From NCBI GenBank assembly GCA_900467685.1, contig UBQX01000008.1, forward strand, positions 1 through 64,000: DNA of 64,000 nucleotides, read 5' to 3'. The notes below the pieces were generated by a model, which was not told the DNA's origin, ran no database searches, and worked only from the letters and a program-made list of their open reading frames with translations. The first letter of the stretch is position 1, and the number at the start of each line of letters is the position of its first letter. Position numbers and translations under genes: made by a program. Shown piece by piece: positions 42,838 to 51,468 of the stretch. This stretch comes from Hyphomicrobiales bacterium (lineage in GTDB: Bacteria > Pseudomonadota > Alphaproteobacteria > Rhizobiales > Rhizobiaceae).

Positions 42838-43176
42838 TCATTTCTCTCCCTTTTGATTGTTGTTCAGATAGGCGTCCAGGCGATCCAGCCGCGCCGACCA
42901 GCGCTCCCGCTCCGCCATCATCCAGTCCGCAGCCTCATCGAACCGCTGCGGCACCAGCCGGCACCACCGGCTGCGCCCCCGCTTTTCGCTGGCAATCAGC
43001 CCGCAGTCTTCCAGCACCTTCAGATGCTGGGTGAAGGAGGGCAGCGCCATGTCGAAAGGCTCGGCTAGCGCCGTGACAGGCAGTTCCCCCTCCACGAGAC
43101 GTGAGACGACAGCCCGGCGCGTGGGGTCGCTAAGGGCGTGGAAGGCAAGATCGAGGGTGTTTTGAAAGTTAGGCAT
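42838..43176 (-). CDS. ArsR-family transcriptional regulator
   Basis: A 112-residue winged-helix regulator (FHALSDPTRRAVVSRLVEGELPVTALAEPFDMALPSFTQHLKVLEDCGLIASEKRGR). The metal-binding Cys pair of classical ArsR/SmtB proteins is missing, so it probably responds to an organic signal or oxidant. The ATG at 43176 lies inside the palindrome AGGCATATGCCT, and a second related palindrome lies 49 bp upstream; both are good candidate self-operators. It precedes the SRPBCC gene in an operon. Confidence 0.92.
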   Translation of the reverse strand: MPNFQNTLDLAFHALSDPTRRAVVSRLVEGELPVTALAEPFDMALPSFTQHLKVLEDCGLIASEKRGRSRWCRLVPQRFDEAADWMMAERERWSARLDRLDAYLNNNQKGEK

Positions 43177-43182
43177 ATGCCT
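43171..43182. promoter_or_regulatory. Candidate ArsR operator 1
   Basis: A perfect 12-bp palindrome, AGGCATATGCCT, overlaps the arsR-type start codon. It shares its arms with the second palindrome 49 bp away. Confidence 0.6.
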
Positions 43183-43215
43183 TACTAAGCCACACCGCTT
43201 CATGAGTCAAATCTT

Positions 43216-43235
43216 ATTTAGGCAAATACCTAAAT
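43216..43235. promoter_or_regulatory. Candidate ArsR operator 2
   Basis: ATTTAGG, six bases, CCTAAAT: the core AGGCAAATACCT differs from operator 1 at two of 12 positions. Position upstream of the ArsR gene suggests it overlaps the promoter. Confidence 0.6.
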
Positions 43236-43380
43236 GTCTCAACCCACACCTCAACCGTGATTAAAAATTAAGCTCGTGACTAGCCAGACATCAAAACAGG
43301 CACTGCGTGCCCGACAAACAGTCACGAGTTTACTGGCACAGGGCTTGCTTGCCTCAGAGGTAATAACTGGAGAATTGCGT

Positions 43381-43683
43381 TTGGCGACCTATCTGCCGTT
43401 TCTATGCATTGCGATCGCACTGAGCTGGCAGGCTTTTGCCTCCGCCTACCGTCAGCACGATGCGCTTTCGCGCGGCGAGCTTGCGACAGCGGCCATCGGT
43501 TCAAGCATATTTCTCGGCGCGATGGCGATGCTTTTCATCGACGGAAGCCTGCTCGTCGGCGCGCTACTCTTCGCCGGCGGCATGGCGATCGCATTGCTGG
43601 CAAACCGTTGGCTGATGTCGCGCTGGTCGCTTCTGGCCGCGGCCACGAGTTTCGGCTCTTATCTCATCGGTGCGGCGCATTGA
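43381..43683 (+). CDS. Hypothetical four-helix membrane protein upstream of nasT
   Basis: About 100 residues forming four membrane segments (near residues 3-18, 37-52, 54-73 and 78-95). I place the start at TTG 43381, which has GGAG eight bases upstream; a GTG at 43276 would add 35 polar residues and lacks a ribosome-binding site. Its TGA overlaps the TTG of nasT, so the two genes are coupled. Not recognised; a link to nitrate or nitrogen sensing is suggested only by position. Confidence 0.55.
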   Translation: MATYLPFLCIAIALSWQAFASAYRQHDALSRGELATAAIGSSIFLGAMAMLFIDGSLLVGALLFAGGMAIALLANRWLMSRWSLLAAATSFGSYLIGAAH

Positions 43684-44279
43684 GCAGATCGAAGATCACC
43701 GCAGACCTGACGATCCTGGTGATCGACGAGAACGCCATCCGCGCCTCGATCATCGAGGAAGGGCTGGCCGAGGCCGGCCATAGCAACGTCACCGTGATTC
43801 ATGAAGTAAATGGCGTCGCGCGGCTCATCGAGACGCTGCAGCCCGACGTCATCATCATCGATATCGAAAGCCCCAATCGCGACATGATGGAGCATATGTT
43901 CCAGCTGACGCGAAGCGTCTCGCGCCCGATTGCCATGTTCGTCGACCGCTCCGACACCGCCTCCATCGAGGCGGCCGTCGATGCGGGTGTGTCGGCTTAT
44001 ATTGTCGACGGGCTGAAGAAGGAGCGGGTGAAGCCGATCCTCGACATGGCGGTGAGCCGCTTCAATGCCTTCAGCCGCCTGCAGCGCGAACTGGTCGAGG
44101 CGCGCAATGCGCTGGAAGAGCGCAAGATCATCGAGCGCGCCAAGGGTATCCTGATGAAGATGCGGGGCCTGAGCGAAGAAGAGGCGTTTGCGCTGCTGCG
44201 GCAGTCCGCCATGAACGAAAAGAAGAAGATCGCCGACATTGCCCAGAGCGTCGTGACGGCAGCAGGGCTGCTGCTGTGA
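43680..44279 (+). CDS. nasT: ANTAR-domain response regulator NasT, RNA antiterminator
   Basis: A 199-residue regulator. The N-terminal receiver (ILVIDENAIRASIIEEGL; IIIDIESPNRD with the acceptor Asp) is followed by a helical linker and the RNA-binding ANTAR domain (about 140-195, EERKIIERAKGILMKMRGLSEEEAFALLRQSAM). NasT is known to bind leader RNA and prevent termination upstream of nitrate assimilation genes, restrained by NasS without nitrate. Start is a TTG at 43680 overlapping the previous stop. A suitable RNA target lies at 45751-45794 before nrtA. Confidence 0.93.
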   Translation: MSRSKITADLTILVIDENAIRASIIEEGLAEAGHSNVTVIHEVNGVARLIETLQPDVIIIDIESPNRDMMEHMFQLTRSVSRPIAMFVDRSDTASIEAAVDAGVSAYIVDGLKKERVKPILDMAVSRFNAFSRLQRELVEARNALEERKIIERAKGILMKMRGLSEEEAFALLRQSAMNEKKKIADIAQSVVTAAGLLL

Positions 44280-44306
44280 TGGGTAACGCGAGCGGGAGAA
44301 ACGGCC

Positions 44307-45575
44307 ATGAGTGAGATGTTTTCCATGAGCGCCATCGAGTCCGCCGCCGCACCGCCGCTCGTCAGTCGCGAGCAGAAGAATTTGCGCGCCGGCTTCATCC
44401 CGCTGATGGACGCCTCGATCCTGATCGTTGCGAAAGAACTCGGCCATGCCGACAAGGAAGGCCTGCGGCTCGATCTGGTCCGCGACGTCTCCTGGGCCAA
44501 TGTGCGTGACCGCCTCGCCTTCCGGCAATTCGACATCGCCCATATGCTCTCGCCCATGCCGGTCGCATCGATGCTGGGGCTTGGCTCGAACCCCTCGCCC
44601 ACCATCACGCCCTTCTCGCTGGGTCGCGGCGGCAATGCGATCACGCTGTCGGCGCGCATTTTCGAGCGGATGCAGGCGCTCACCGGCCTGCCCGACGACG
44701 CCAGCGCGCTCGCCAATGCGCAGGCGCTGGCGGCGGTTCTCCTCGACATGCGTGCCAAGGGCGAAGCTGCGCCGACGCTTGGCATGACCTATCCGTTCTC
44801 CTCGCATAATTACGAGTTCCGCTACTGGCTCGCCGGCGGCGGCATCGATCCGGACCGCGATGTGAAGCTCGTGGTCGTGCCGCCGCCGCTGACCTCCGAT
44901 GCGCTGGCGGCGGGCGCCATCGACGGCTTCTGCGTCGGCGCACCGTGGAACATGGTGGCCTCCGAGCGCGGCACCGGTCGTATCGTCGCGGCCAAGCAGG
45001 ATATCTGGCCGCTGGCGCCGGAAAAGGTGATCGGGATGCGTCCCGAATGGGCAGAGACCAATGCCGAGACGGTGTCGCGCCTCATCATCGCCCTCGACCG
45101 CGCTGCACGCTGGTGCGACGAGCCGGGCAATCACGATCAGCTTGCCGAGATCCTCAGTTCCGCACCCTATATCCAGGCGCCCCGCGACATCATCCGCCGC
45201 GTCCTCAATGGTGAATTCAACCTCGACGCCCAGGGCAACAAGCGGATCATCCCGGATTACTTCCTCTTCCATCGCGGCGCGGCGAACTATCCGCGTCCCG
45301 AACAGGCGCTCTGGATCTACAGCCAGATGATGCGCTGGGGGCAGGCAGGCTTTTCGGACGAGAACCGCGCCCGCGCCGAAAGCGCCTATCGGCCGGACCT
45401 CTATCGCAATGCGCTGGGCGCCGAGGCCTCCCTTCCCGACCCGGCGGAAGAAGCGGCCATGCTCTCGGAATTCATGGACGGACAGGTCTTCGACCCCACG
45501 CAAATGCAGGACTATGTGGCGCGCTTTCCGGTCAAGACCGAAGCCGCTCCGTCCCTTTCTGCGCACGACGCCTAA
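44307..45575 (+). CDS. nasS: NasS-like cytoplasmic nitrate sensor (NrtA homologue)
   Basis: A 422-residue protein homologous to the nitrate-binding NrtA/CmpA family but without a signal peptide, which is what separates the sensor NasS from transport receptors. Family elements are RAGFIPLMDASILIVAKELG, AHMLSPMPVASMLGLG, YPFSSHNYEFRYWLAGGGIDPD, and FCVGAPWN. It follows nasT by 27 bases with GGGAGA before the ATG. NasS binds NasT when nitrate is absent and releases it when nitrate binds. Confidence 0.92.
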   Translation: MSEMFSMSAIESAAAPPLVSREQKNLRAGFIPLMDASILIVAKELGHADKEGLRLDLVRDVSWANVRDRLAFRQFDIAHMLSPMPVASMLGLGSNPSPTITPFSLGRGGNAITLSARIFERMQALTGLPDDASALANAQALAAVLLDMRAKGEAAPTLGMTYPFSSHNYEFRYWLAGGGIDPDRDVKLVVVPPPLTSDALAAGAIDGFCVGAPWNMVASERGTGRIVAAKQDIWPLAPEKVIGMRPEWAETNAETVSRLIIALDRAARWCDEPGNHDQLAEILSSAPYIQAPRDIIRRVLNGEFNLDAQGNKRIIPDYFLFHRGAANYPRPEQALWIYSQMMRWGQAGFSDENRARAESAYRPDLYRNALGAEASLPDPAEEAAMLSEFMDGQVFDPTQMQDYVARFPVKTEAAPSLSAHDA

Positions 45576-45722
45576 TCACGCTGCATTGCACAAAAAACGC
45601 GCAAGATGATTTCATTGCTGAATTTATAGTCGCCAAGCGCCGACATTCGTCAGATGAGGCTACGACAGCGCAAAGCGGAAAAGGCTCGAGAATTCAGCGA
45701 GATGGCGCTCCGTCCATCAAAC

Positions 45723-45738
45723 TGGCACGCCGCTTGCT
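45723..45738 (+). promoter_or_regulatory. Sigma-54 promoter of the nitrate assimilation operon
   Basis: TGGCAC (45723-45728), five bases, TTGCT (45734-45738), matching the sigma-54 consensus TGGCAC-N5-TTGCW. It implies nitrogen control through an NtrC-type activator, upstream of the RNA leader. Confidence 0.9.
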
Positions 45739-45750
45739 TTTCTAAACACA

Positions 45751-45794
45751 TCCGGTCAACGGCGACCGGACACAAGAGCGCCTGAAGCGCGCTC
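45751..45794 (+). promoter_or_regulatory. ANTAR-type leader hairpins (probable NasT target)
   Basis: The first hairpin is a perfect 7-bp stem (45751-45757 with 45764-45770) with hexaloop AACGGC, which has the A1 and G4 loop residues of the known ANTAR motif. A second stem, GAGCGC/GCGCTC (45776-45781 with 45789-45794), follows with a loop of seven by my reading instead of six. An intrinsic terminator lies right after. The tandem-hairpin-then-terminator layout is the known NasT/NasR antitermination design. Confidence 0.78.
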
Positions 45795-45807
45795 ACCAAA
45801 GACATCG

Positions 45808-45880
45808 ACGTCGCTTGGTTCTGCACACGGGAACACCTCCATCCCGTTGTCGCAAAAACCAGCGACGTTTTTTGTTTTTC
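45808..45880 (+). terminator. Leader terminator upstream of nrtA
   Basis: ACGTCGC-T-TGGTT (45808-45820) pairs with AACCAGCGACGT (45857-45868) with one bulged base, around an inner CGGGA/TCCCG hairpin, and ends in TTTTTTGTTTTT. It lies before the first gene, so transcription must read through it. It is the expected target of NasT antitermination. Confidence 0.9.
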
Positions 45881-45917
45881 CGCATCTCCGTCACATCACC
45901 AGAGGGACACAAAGCAA

Positions 45918-47216
45918 ATGACGAAGACGACAGGAACAGGTATCGGCCGCCGCGATCTCTTGAAGGTCACGTCCGCAGCAGCGCTGATCAGCGCGGTCAA
46001 AATGGCATTTCCTTCCGGCGCGTTCGCGCAGTCCGCCGGCCCCGAAGTCAAGGGCGTCAAGCTCGGCTATATCGCGCTGACTGACGCGGCCCCGCTGCTG
46101 ATTGCAAAGGAAAAGGGCATCTTCGACAAGTACGGCCTCACCGAAGTCGAGGTCATCAAGCAGGCTTCCTGGGGTGCGACGCGCGACAATCTCGTGCTCG
46201 GCGGTGCGGCGAACGGCATCGATGGCGCGCATATCCTCACCCCCATGCCTTACCTCATCTCCACTGGCAAGGTGACGCAGAACAACGTGCCCGTGCCGAT
46301 GTCGATCCTCGCGCGCCTCAATCTTGACAGCCAGGGCATTTCGGTCGCGCAGGAATATGCCTCGACCGGCGTTCAGCTCGACGCGTCCAAGCTGAAGGAC
46401 GTATTCGCCGCCAAGAAGGCGAAGGGCGGCGAGGTCAAGGTCGCCATGACGTTCCCTGGCGGCACGCATGACCTCTGGATCCGCTACTGGCTCGCCGCCG
46501 GCGGCATCGATCCGGACAAGGACGTCTCCACCATCGTCGTGCCGCCGCCGCAGATGGTCGCCAACATGAAGGTCGGCTCCATGGACGCCTTCTGCGTGGG
46601 CGAACCGTGGAACGAGCAGCTCGTCAACCAGGGCATCGGCTTCACCGCCTGTACGACCGGCGAAATGTGGAAGGGCCATCCCGAAAAGGCGCTGGGTCTG
46701 CGCACCGACTGGATCGAAAAGAACCCCAATGCTGCCAAGGCGCTGATGATGGCAGTCATGGAAGCCCAGATCTGGGCCGACAGCATGGACAACAAGGAAG
46801 AGATGGCAACGATCCTCGGCAAGCGCCAATGGTTCAACGTGCCGCCGAAGGATGTCGCCGGCCGTCTCAAGGGCACAATCAACTATGGCAACGGTCGCGT
46901 CGCCGAAAAGACCGGGCTGGAGATGAAGTTCTGGAAGGACCACGCGTCCTATCCGTTCAAGAGCCACGACGCCTGGTTCCTCACCGAGAATATCCGCTGG
47001 GGCAAGTTTGCACCCGACACGGACATCAAGGCGCTGGTCGACAAGGTGAACCGCGAGGACATTTGGCGCGCCGCCGCCAAGGATCTGGGCGTTGCCGCTG
47101 CCGACATTCCGGCCTCCACGTCGCGCGGCAAGGAGACCTTCTTCGACGGCAAGGTCTTCGACCCCGAAAATCCCAAGGCCTATCTCGACAGCCTGAAGAT
47201 CAAGGCGATGGCCTGA
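45918..47216 (+). CDS. nrtA: Nitrate ABC transporter substrate-binding protein
   Basis: A 432-residue periplasmic nitrate receptor. The N terminus has a twin-arginine signal (GRRDLLKVTSAAALISAVKMA, cleavage near AFAQ). Family segments are VKLGYIALTDAAPLLIAKEKGIFDKYGL, AHILTPMPYLISTG, HDLWIRYWLAAGGIDPDKDV and FCVGEPWNEQL. It is the first structural gene behind the sigma-54 promoter and NasT-controlled terminator. The permease and ATPase genes follow. The close paralogue without a signal peptide is nasS. Confidence 0.95.
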   Translation: MTKTTGTGIGRRDLLKVTSAAALISAVKMAFPSGAFAQSAGPEVKGVKLGYIALTDAAPLLIAKEKGIFDKYGLTEVEVIKQASWGATRDNLVLGGAANGIDGAHILTPMPYLISTGKVTQNNVPVPMSILARLNLDSQGISVAQEYASTGVQLDASKLKDVFAAKKAKGGEVKVAMTFPGGTHDLWIRYWLAAGGIDPDKDVSTIVVPPPQMVANMKVGSMDAFCVGEPWNEQLVNQGIGFTACTTGEMWKGHPEKALGLRTDWIEKNPNAAKALMMAVMEAQIWADSMDNKEEMATILGKRQWFNVPPKDVAGRLKGTINYGNGRVAEKTGLEMKFWKDHASYPFKSHDAWFLTENIRWGKFAPDTDIKALVDKVNREDIWRAAAKDLGVAAADIPASTSRGKETFFDGKVFDPENPKAYLDSLKIKAMA

Positions 47217-47299
47217 CGGCCGCGTCGCCCCGCCCGCTCCTTTCCCCTCGTGGCGGGCGGGGCCCTCACCCGAACAGAAGACGAAACAGGAAGAACCCC

Positions 47300-48199
47300 A
47301 TGACCGCAACTGCCCGCAAGGCCCAACCCGTGTCCGAGGCTACGCCTTTGACAGAGCCAGTGACCAAGACGGCGACGGTCGTCGCGCTACCGAAGCCCAT
47401 GCGCAGCACGTTCCGTCCGCAAGCCATTCTGGCCGCAGCCGCGCGCAACATCGTTCCGCCGCTGATCGTCGTGTTGCTGATCCTGGCGGTCTGGGAGATC
47501 GCCTGTTCTCATCCGGGCGCCAGCCTGCCGGCGCCCTCGCAGATCTGGACGGACAGCGCCGACCTCATCTCCTCGCCCTTCTTCAACAACGGGCCGCAGG
47601 ATATCGGCCTTGCCTGGCGCGTGCTGATCTCGCTGGAGCGCGTCGCCATAGGCTTCGGCCTGGCCGCCTTTGTCGGCGTCATTCTGGGCGCGGTCGTCGG
47701 CCAGTCGGTCTGGGCGATGCGCGGGCTCGATCCGATCTTCCAGGTGCTGCGCACCGTGCCGCCGCTCGCCTGGCTGCCGCTGTCGCTCGCTGCCTTCCGC
47801 GACAGCAACCCGTCCGCCATTTTCGTGATCTTCATCACCTCGATCTGGCCGGTCATCATCAACACGGCCGTCGGCGTGCGCAACATTCCCGATGACTATC
47901 GCAACATCGCCCGCGTGCTGCGCCTCAACCATCTGGAATTCTTCTTCCGCATCATGATCCCGGCCGCAGCGCCCTACATTTTCACCGGCCTGCGCATCGG
48001 CGTCGGTCTCTCCTGGCTGGCAATCGTGGCGGCTGAAATGCTGACCGGCGGCGTCGGCATCGGCTTCTTCATCTGGGATGCGTGGAACTCGTCGCGCCTC
48101 TCCGACATCATCGTGGCGCTCGTCTATATCGGCGTCACCGGCTTCATCCTCGACAAGCTCGTTGCCTTTGTCGGGACCATCGTCACGCGCAGCAATTGA
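47300..48199 (+). CDS. nrtB: Nitrate ABC transporter permease
   Basis: A 299-residue inner-membrane permease of the NrtB/SsuC group. A long N-terminal cytoplasmic tail (about 1-45) is followed by six membrane segments (first near LIVVLLILAVWEIAC). The EAA-loop region reads NIARVLRLNHLEFFFRIMIPAAAPYI. The ATG at 47300 follows an AGGAAG; frames extending upstream are shadows of nrtA. It supplies the channel for nitrate import with NrtA and the ATPase encoded next. Confidence 0.95.
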   Translation: MTATARKAQPVSEATPLTEPVTKTATVVALPKPMRSTFRPQAILAAAARNIVPPLIVVLLILAVWEIACSHPGASLPAPSQIWTDSADLISSPFFNNGPQDIGLAWRVLISLERVAIGFGLAAFVGVILGAVVGQSVWAMRGLDPIFQVLRTVPPLAWLPLSLAAFRDSNPSAIFVIFITSIWPVIINTAVGVRNIPDDYRNIARVLRLNHLEFFFRIMIPAAAPYIFTGLRIGVGLSWLAIVAAEMLTGGVGIGFFIWDAWNSSRLSDIIVALVYIGVTGFILDKLVAFVGTIVTRSN

Positions 48200-48210
48200 G
48201 GGAGGCCATC

Positions 48211-49008
48211 ATGACGAGCTATCTGAAAATCGACCATATCGACAAGAGCTTCGAGCGCGGCGGCGTCCGCACGGATGTCCTGAAAGACGTTTCCCTGACC
48301 ATCGAAAAGGGCGAATTCGTCTCCATCATCGGTCATTCCGGCTGCGGGAAGTCGACGCTCCTGAACCTCATCGCCGGCCTCACGCGCGTCACCTCCGGCG
48401 CGATCCTGCTGGGCAATACGGAAGTCAATGCGCCGGGTCCGGAGCGCGCCGTCGTCTTCCAGAACCACTCGCTGCTCCCCTGGTTGACCGTCTACGAGAA
48501 CGTCAATCTCGCCGTCTCCAAGGTGTTTTCCGGCCGCAAGAGCAAGGCCGAAAAGCATGACTGGGTGATGCACAATCTCGATCTCGTGCAGATGGCCCAC
48601 GCCAAGGACAAGCGCCCCGCCGAAATTTCCGGCGGCATGAAGCAGCGCGTCGGCATTGCCCGCGCGCTCGCCATGGAGCCGAAAATCCTGCTGCTCGACG
48701 AGCCCTTTGGCGCGCTCGATGCGCTGACCCGCGCCCATCTGCAGGACGCGGTGATGGAAATCCATGCGCGCCTCGGCAACACGATGATCATGATCACGCA
48801 TGACGTGGACGAGGCCGTGCTGCTCTCCGACCGTATCGTGATGATGACCAACGGCCCGGCCGCCCGCATCGGCGAAGTTCTCGACGTCCCGATCCCGCGT
48901 CCGCGCGACCGCATCGCGCTTTCCGCCGACCGCACTTACCTGAAATCCCGCGAAGCCGTGCTGAAGTTCCTCTACGAACGCCACCGCTTCGTCGAAGCCG
49001 CGGAGTAA
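48211..49008 (+). CDS. nrtD: Nitrate ABC transporter ATP-binding protein (NrtD-type)
   Basis: A 265-residue ABC ATPase. Walker A is GHSGCGKST near residue 42, the signature motif is ISGGMKQRVGIARAL, Walker B is ILLLDEPFGALD, and the switch His is in MITHDVDEAV. It lacks the NrtA-like C-terminal fusion of cyanobacterial NrtC, so it is NrtD-like. The ATG at 48211 has a GGGAGG nine bases upstream. It completes the importer and is followed by nirB after six bases. Confidence 0.94.
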   Translation: MTSYLKIDHIDKSFERGGVRTDVLKDVSLTIEKGEFVSIIGHSGCGKSTLLNLIAGLTRVTSGAILLGNTEVNAPGPERAVVFQNHSLLPWLTVYENVNLAVSKVFSGRKSKAEKHDWVMHNLDLVQMAHAKDKRPAEISGGMKQRVGIARALAMEPKILLLDEPFGALDALTRAHLQDAVMEIHARLGNTMIMITHDVDEAVLLSDRIVMMTNGPAARIGEVLDVPIPRPRDRIALSADRTYLKSREAVLKFLYERHRFVEAAE

Positions 49009-49013
49009 ACACC

Positions 49014-51464
49014 ATGGCCCAGAAACTCGTCATCATCGGCAACGGCATGGCCCCCGGCCGCATGCTGGAGCATCTGTTCGAACAGGCCCCCGGCCTCTAC
49101 GACGTCACGATCTTCAACGCCGAGCCGCGCGTCAATTACGACCGCATCATGCTCTCGCCGGTTCTCTCGGGCGAAAAGACGTTCGAGGACATCATCATCC
49201 ATGGCGACGGCTGGTATATCGAAAACAACGTGACCCTCTACAAGGGCCACCGCATTGTCGAGATCGACCGCAACGCCCGCACCGTCACCTCCGACCATGG
49301 CGTGACGGAAAGCTATGACAAGCTGGTGATCGCCACCGGCTCGGTTCCCTTCATCATCCCGGTTCCGGGCAAGGACCTGCCGGGCGTCATCACCTATCGC
49401 GACCTTGATGATGTCGACGCCATGTTGCTCGCCGCCCAATCGCGTGAAAAGGCCATCGTTATAGGCGGCGGCCTGCTCGGGTTGGAAGCCGCCGCAGGTC
49501 TGGCGCTGCGCGGCATGGATGTGACCGTGCTGCATGTCATGCCGACACTGATGGAGCGCCAGCTCGATCCCGCCGCCGGCTATCTCCTGCAGAAGGCCGT
49601 CGAAGAGCGCGGCATCAAGGTCATCACCAAGGCCAACACCAAGCGCATCATCGGCACGGATCGCGTCGAGGGCATCGAACTCGACAACGGCACGATCATT
49701 CCGGCGACGCTCGTGGTGATGGCTGTCGGCATCCGGCCGAATGCGGGTCTTGCCAAGGAGGCCGGCCTTGCCGTCAATCGCGGCATCGTGGTCGATGCCG
49801 GCATGCAGACCTCGGACGGTGATATTCTCGCGGTCGGCGAATGCGCCGAAGTGGACGGCATGGTCTACGGCCTCGTCGCGCCGCTCTATGAAATGGCCCG
49901 CGTGGCCGCCGCGCATCTCGCCGGCGACACGAAACCGGCGTTTGTCCATTCCGACACGCCGACCAAGCTGAAGGTGACGGGCATCAACCTGTTTTCTCTC
50001 GGAGATTTCGCCGATGGCGAGGACCGCGAGGAGATTGTGCTGCGCGATGCCACCGCCGGCATCTACAAGCGCGTTGTCATCAAGGACAACCGCATCATCG
50101 GCACGGTTCTCTATGGCGAGACCTCGGACGGCGCCTGGTTCAACGATCTGAAGAAGAAGGGCACCGACATTTCCGCCATGCGCGACACGCTGATCTTCGG
50201 CCAGTCGTTCCAGGGGGGCGCCCCGCTGGACCCTATGGCGGCCGTTGCAGCCTTGCCGGATGATGCGGAAATCTGCGGCTGCAACGGCGTATGCAAGGGC
50301 AAGATCACCTCGACCATCACAGCCAAGGGCCTGACGACGCTGGACGGCGTCCGCGCCCATACGAAGGCGTCTGCCTCCTGTGGTAGCTGCACCGGCCTTG
50401 TCGAGCAGCTGATGTCGCTGACACTCGGGGATTCGTACAACCCCGCCGCCGTCACGCCCATGTGCACCTGCACCGAGCTCGGCCACGACGACGTGCGCCG
50501 CCTGATCAAGGCCAAGGGGCTGAAGACCATTCCCGCCGTCATGCAGGAACTGGAATGGAAGACCTCCTGCGGCTGCGCCAAATGCCGCCCGGCGCTCAAC
50601 TATTATCTCGTCTGCGACTGGCCGGACGAATATGCCGACGACTACCAGTCGCGCTATATCAACGAGCGCGTTCACGCCAATATCCAGAAGGACGGCACCT
50701 ATTCGGTCGTGCCGCGCATCTGGGGCGGCGTGACGAATGCGGCGGAGCTTCGCGCCATTGCCGATGTGGTCGACAAGTTCGAAATCCCCATGGTGAAGGT
50801 CACCGGCGGCCAGCGCATCGACCTGCTGGGCGTCGAAAAGGAAGACCTGCCCGCCGTCTGGGCCGATCTCGGCAAGGCGGGCTTCATCTCCGGCCAGGCC
50901 TATGCCAAGGGCCTGCGTACGGTCAAAACCTGTGTCGGTTCCGACTGGTGCCGTTTCGGCACGCAGGATTCGACCGGGCTCGGCATCCGCATCGAGAAGT
51001 TCATGTGGGGCTCCTGGACCCCGGCCAAGCTCAAGCTTGCCGTGTCGGGGTGTCCGCGGAACTGCGCGGAAGCGACCTGCAAGGATATCGGCGTCATCTG
51101 CGTGGATTCCGGCTTTGAAATCCACTTTGCGGGCGCGGCTGGTCTCGACATCAAGGGCACCGATGTTCTTGGCCTCGTGAAGACCGAGGACGAGGCGCTG
51201 GAGCATATCGTGGCGCTCACCCAGATGTATCGCGAGCAGGCCCGCTATCTGGAGCGCATCTACAAATGGGCCAAGCGCATCGGCCATGACGAGATCCGCC
51301 GGCAGATCATGGAGGATGGCGACAAACGCCGCGCCTATTACGAGCGCTTCGTCTTCTCCCAGAAATTCGCCCAGGTCGACCCCTGGTCGGAGCGTGTCTC
51401 CGGCAAGGACAAGCATGAATTCAAGCCGATGGCGACCGTCGGCTTCCATCAGGCAGCGGAGTGA
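49014..51464 (+). CDS. nirB: NADH-dependent nitrite reductase, large subunit
   Basis: An 816-residue cytoplasmic enzyme reducing nitrite to ammonium. The order is: FAD/NADH-binding domain (about 1-310, IIGNGMAPGRML and VIGGGLLGLEAAAGLALRG), two BFD-like iron-sulfur segments with paired Cys (CGCNGVCKGKI and CGSC; then CTC, CGCAKCRPALNYY), and the siroheme-[4Fe-4S] domain (about 550-770). That last domain has KTCVGSDWCRFG and CPRNCAEATCKDIG, carrying the cluster cysteines. It needs siroheme from the cysG product encoded in the same operon. nirD follows after four bases. Confidence 0.97.
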   Translation: MAQKLVIIGNGMAPGRMLEHLFEQAPGLYDVTIFNAEPRVNYDRIMLSPVLSGEKTFEDIIIHGDGWYIENNVTLYKGHRIVEIDRNARTVTSDHGVTESYDKLVIATGSVPFIIPVPGKDLPGVITYRDLDDVDAMLLAAQSREKAIVIGGGLLGLEAAAGLALRGMDVTVLHVMPTLMERQLDPAAGYLLQKAVEERGIKVITKANTKRIIGTDRVEGIELDNGTIIPATLVVMAVGIRPNAGLAKEAGLAVNRGIVVDAGMQTSDGDILAVGECAEVDGMVYGLVAPLYEMARVAAAHLAGDTKPAFVHSDTPTKLKVTGINLFSLGDFADGEDREEIVLRDATAGIYKRVVIKDNRIIGTVLYGETSDGAWFNDLKKKGTDISAMRDTLIFGQSFQGGAPLDPMAAVAALPDDAEICGCNGVCKGKITSTITAKGLTTLDGVRAHTKASASCGSCTGLVEQLMSLTLGDSYNPAAVTPMCTCTELGHDDVRRLIKAKGLKTIPAVMQELEWKTSCGCAKCRPALNYYLVCDWPDEYADDYQSRYINERVHANIQKDGTYSVVPRIWGGVTNAAELRAIADVVDKFEIPMVKVTGGQRIDLLGVEKEDLPAVWADLGKAGFISGQAYAKGLRTVKTCVGSDWCRFGTQDSTGLGIRIEKFMWGSWTPAKLKLAVSGCPRNCAEATCKDIGVICVDSGFEIHFAGAAGLDIKGTDVLGLVKTEDEALEHIVALTQMYREQARYLERIYKWAKRIGHDEIRRQIMEDGDKRRAYYERFVFSQKFAQVDPWSERVSGKDKHEFKPMATVGFHQAAE

Positions 51465-51468
51465 GATC

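Noticed and set aside
44307-45575. Calling the NrtA homologue after nasT a transporter receptor
   Set aside because: It has no signal peptide and directly follows nasT, which fits the cytoplasmic sensor NasS. A true receptor with a twin-arginine signal follows at 45918.
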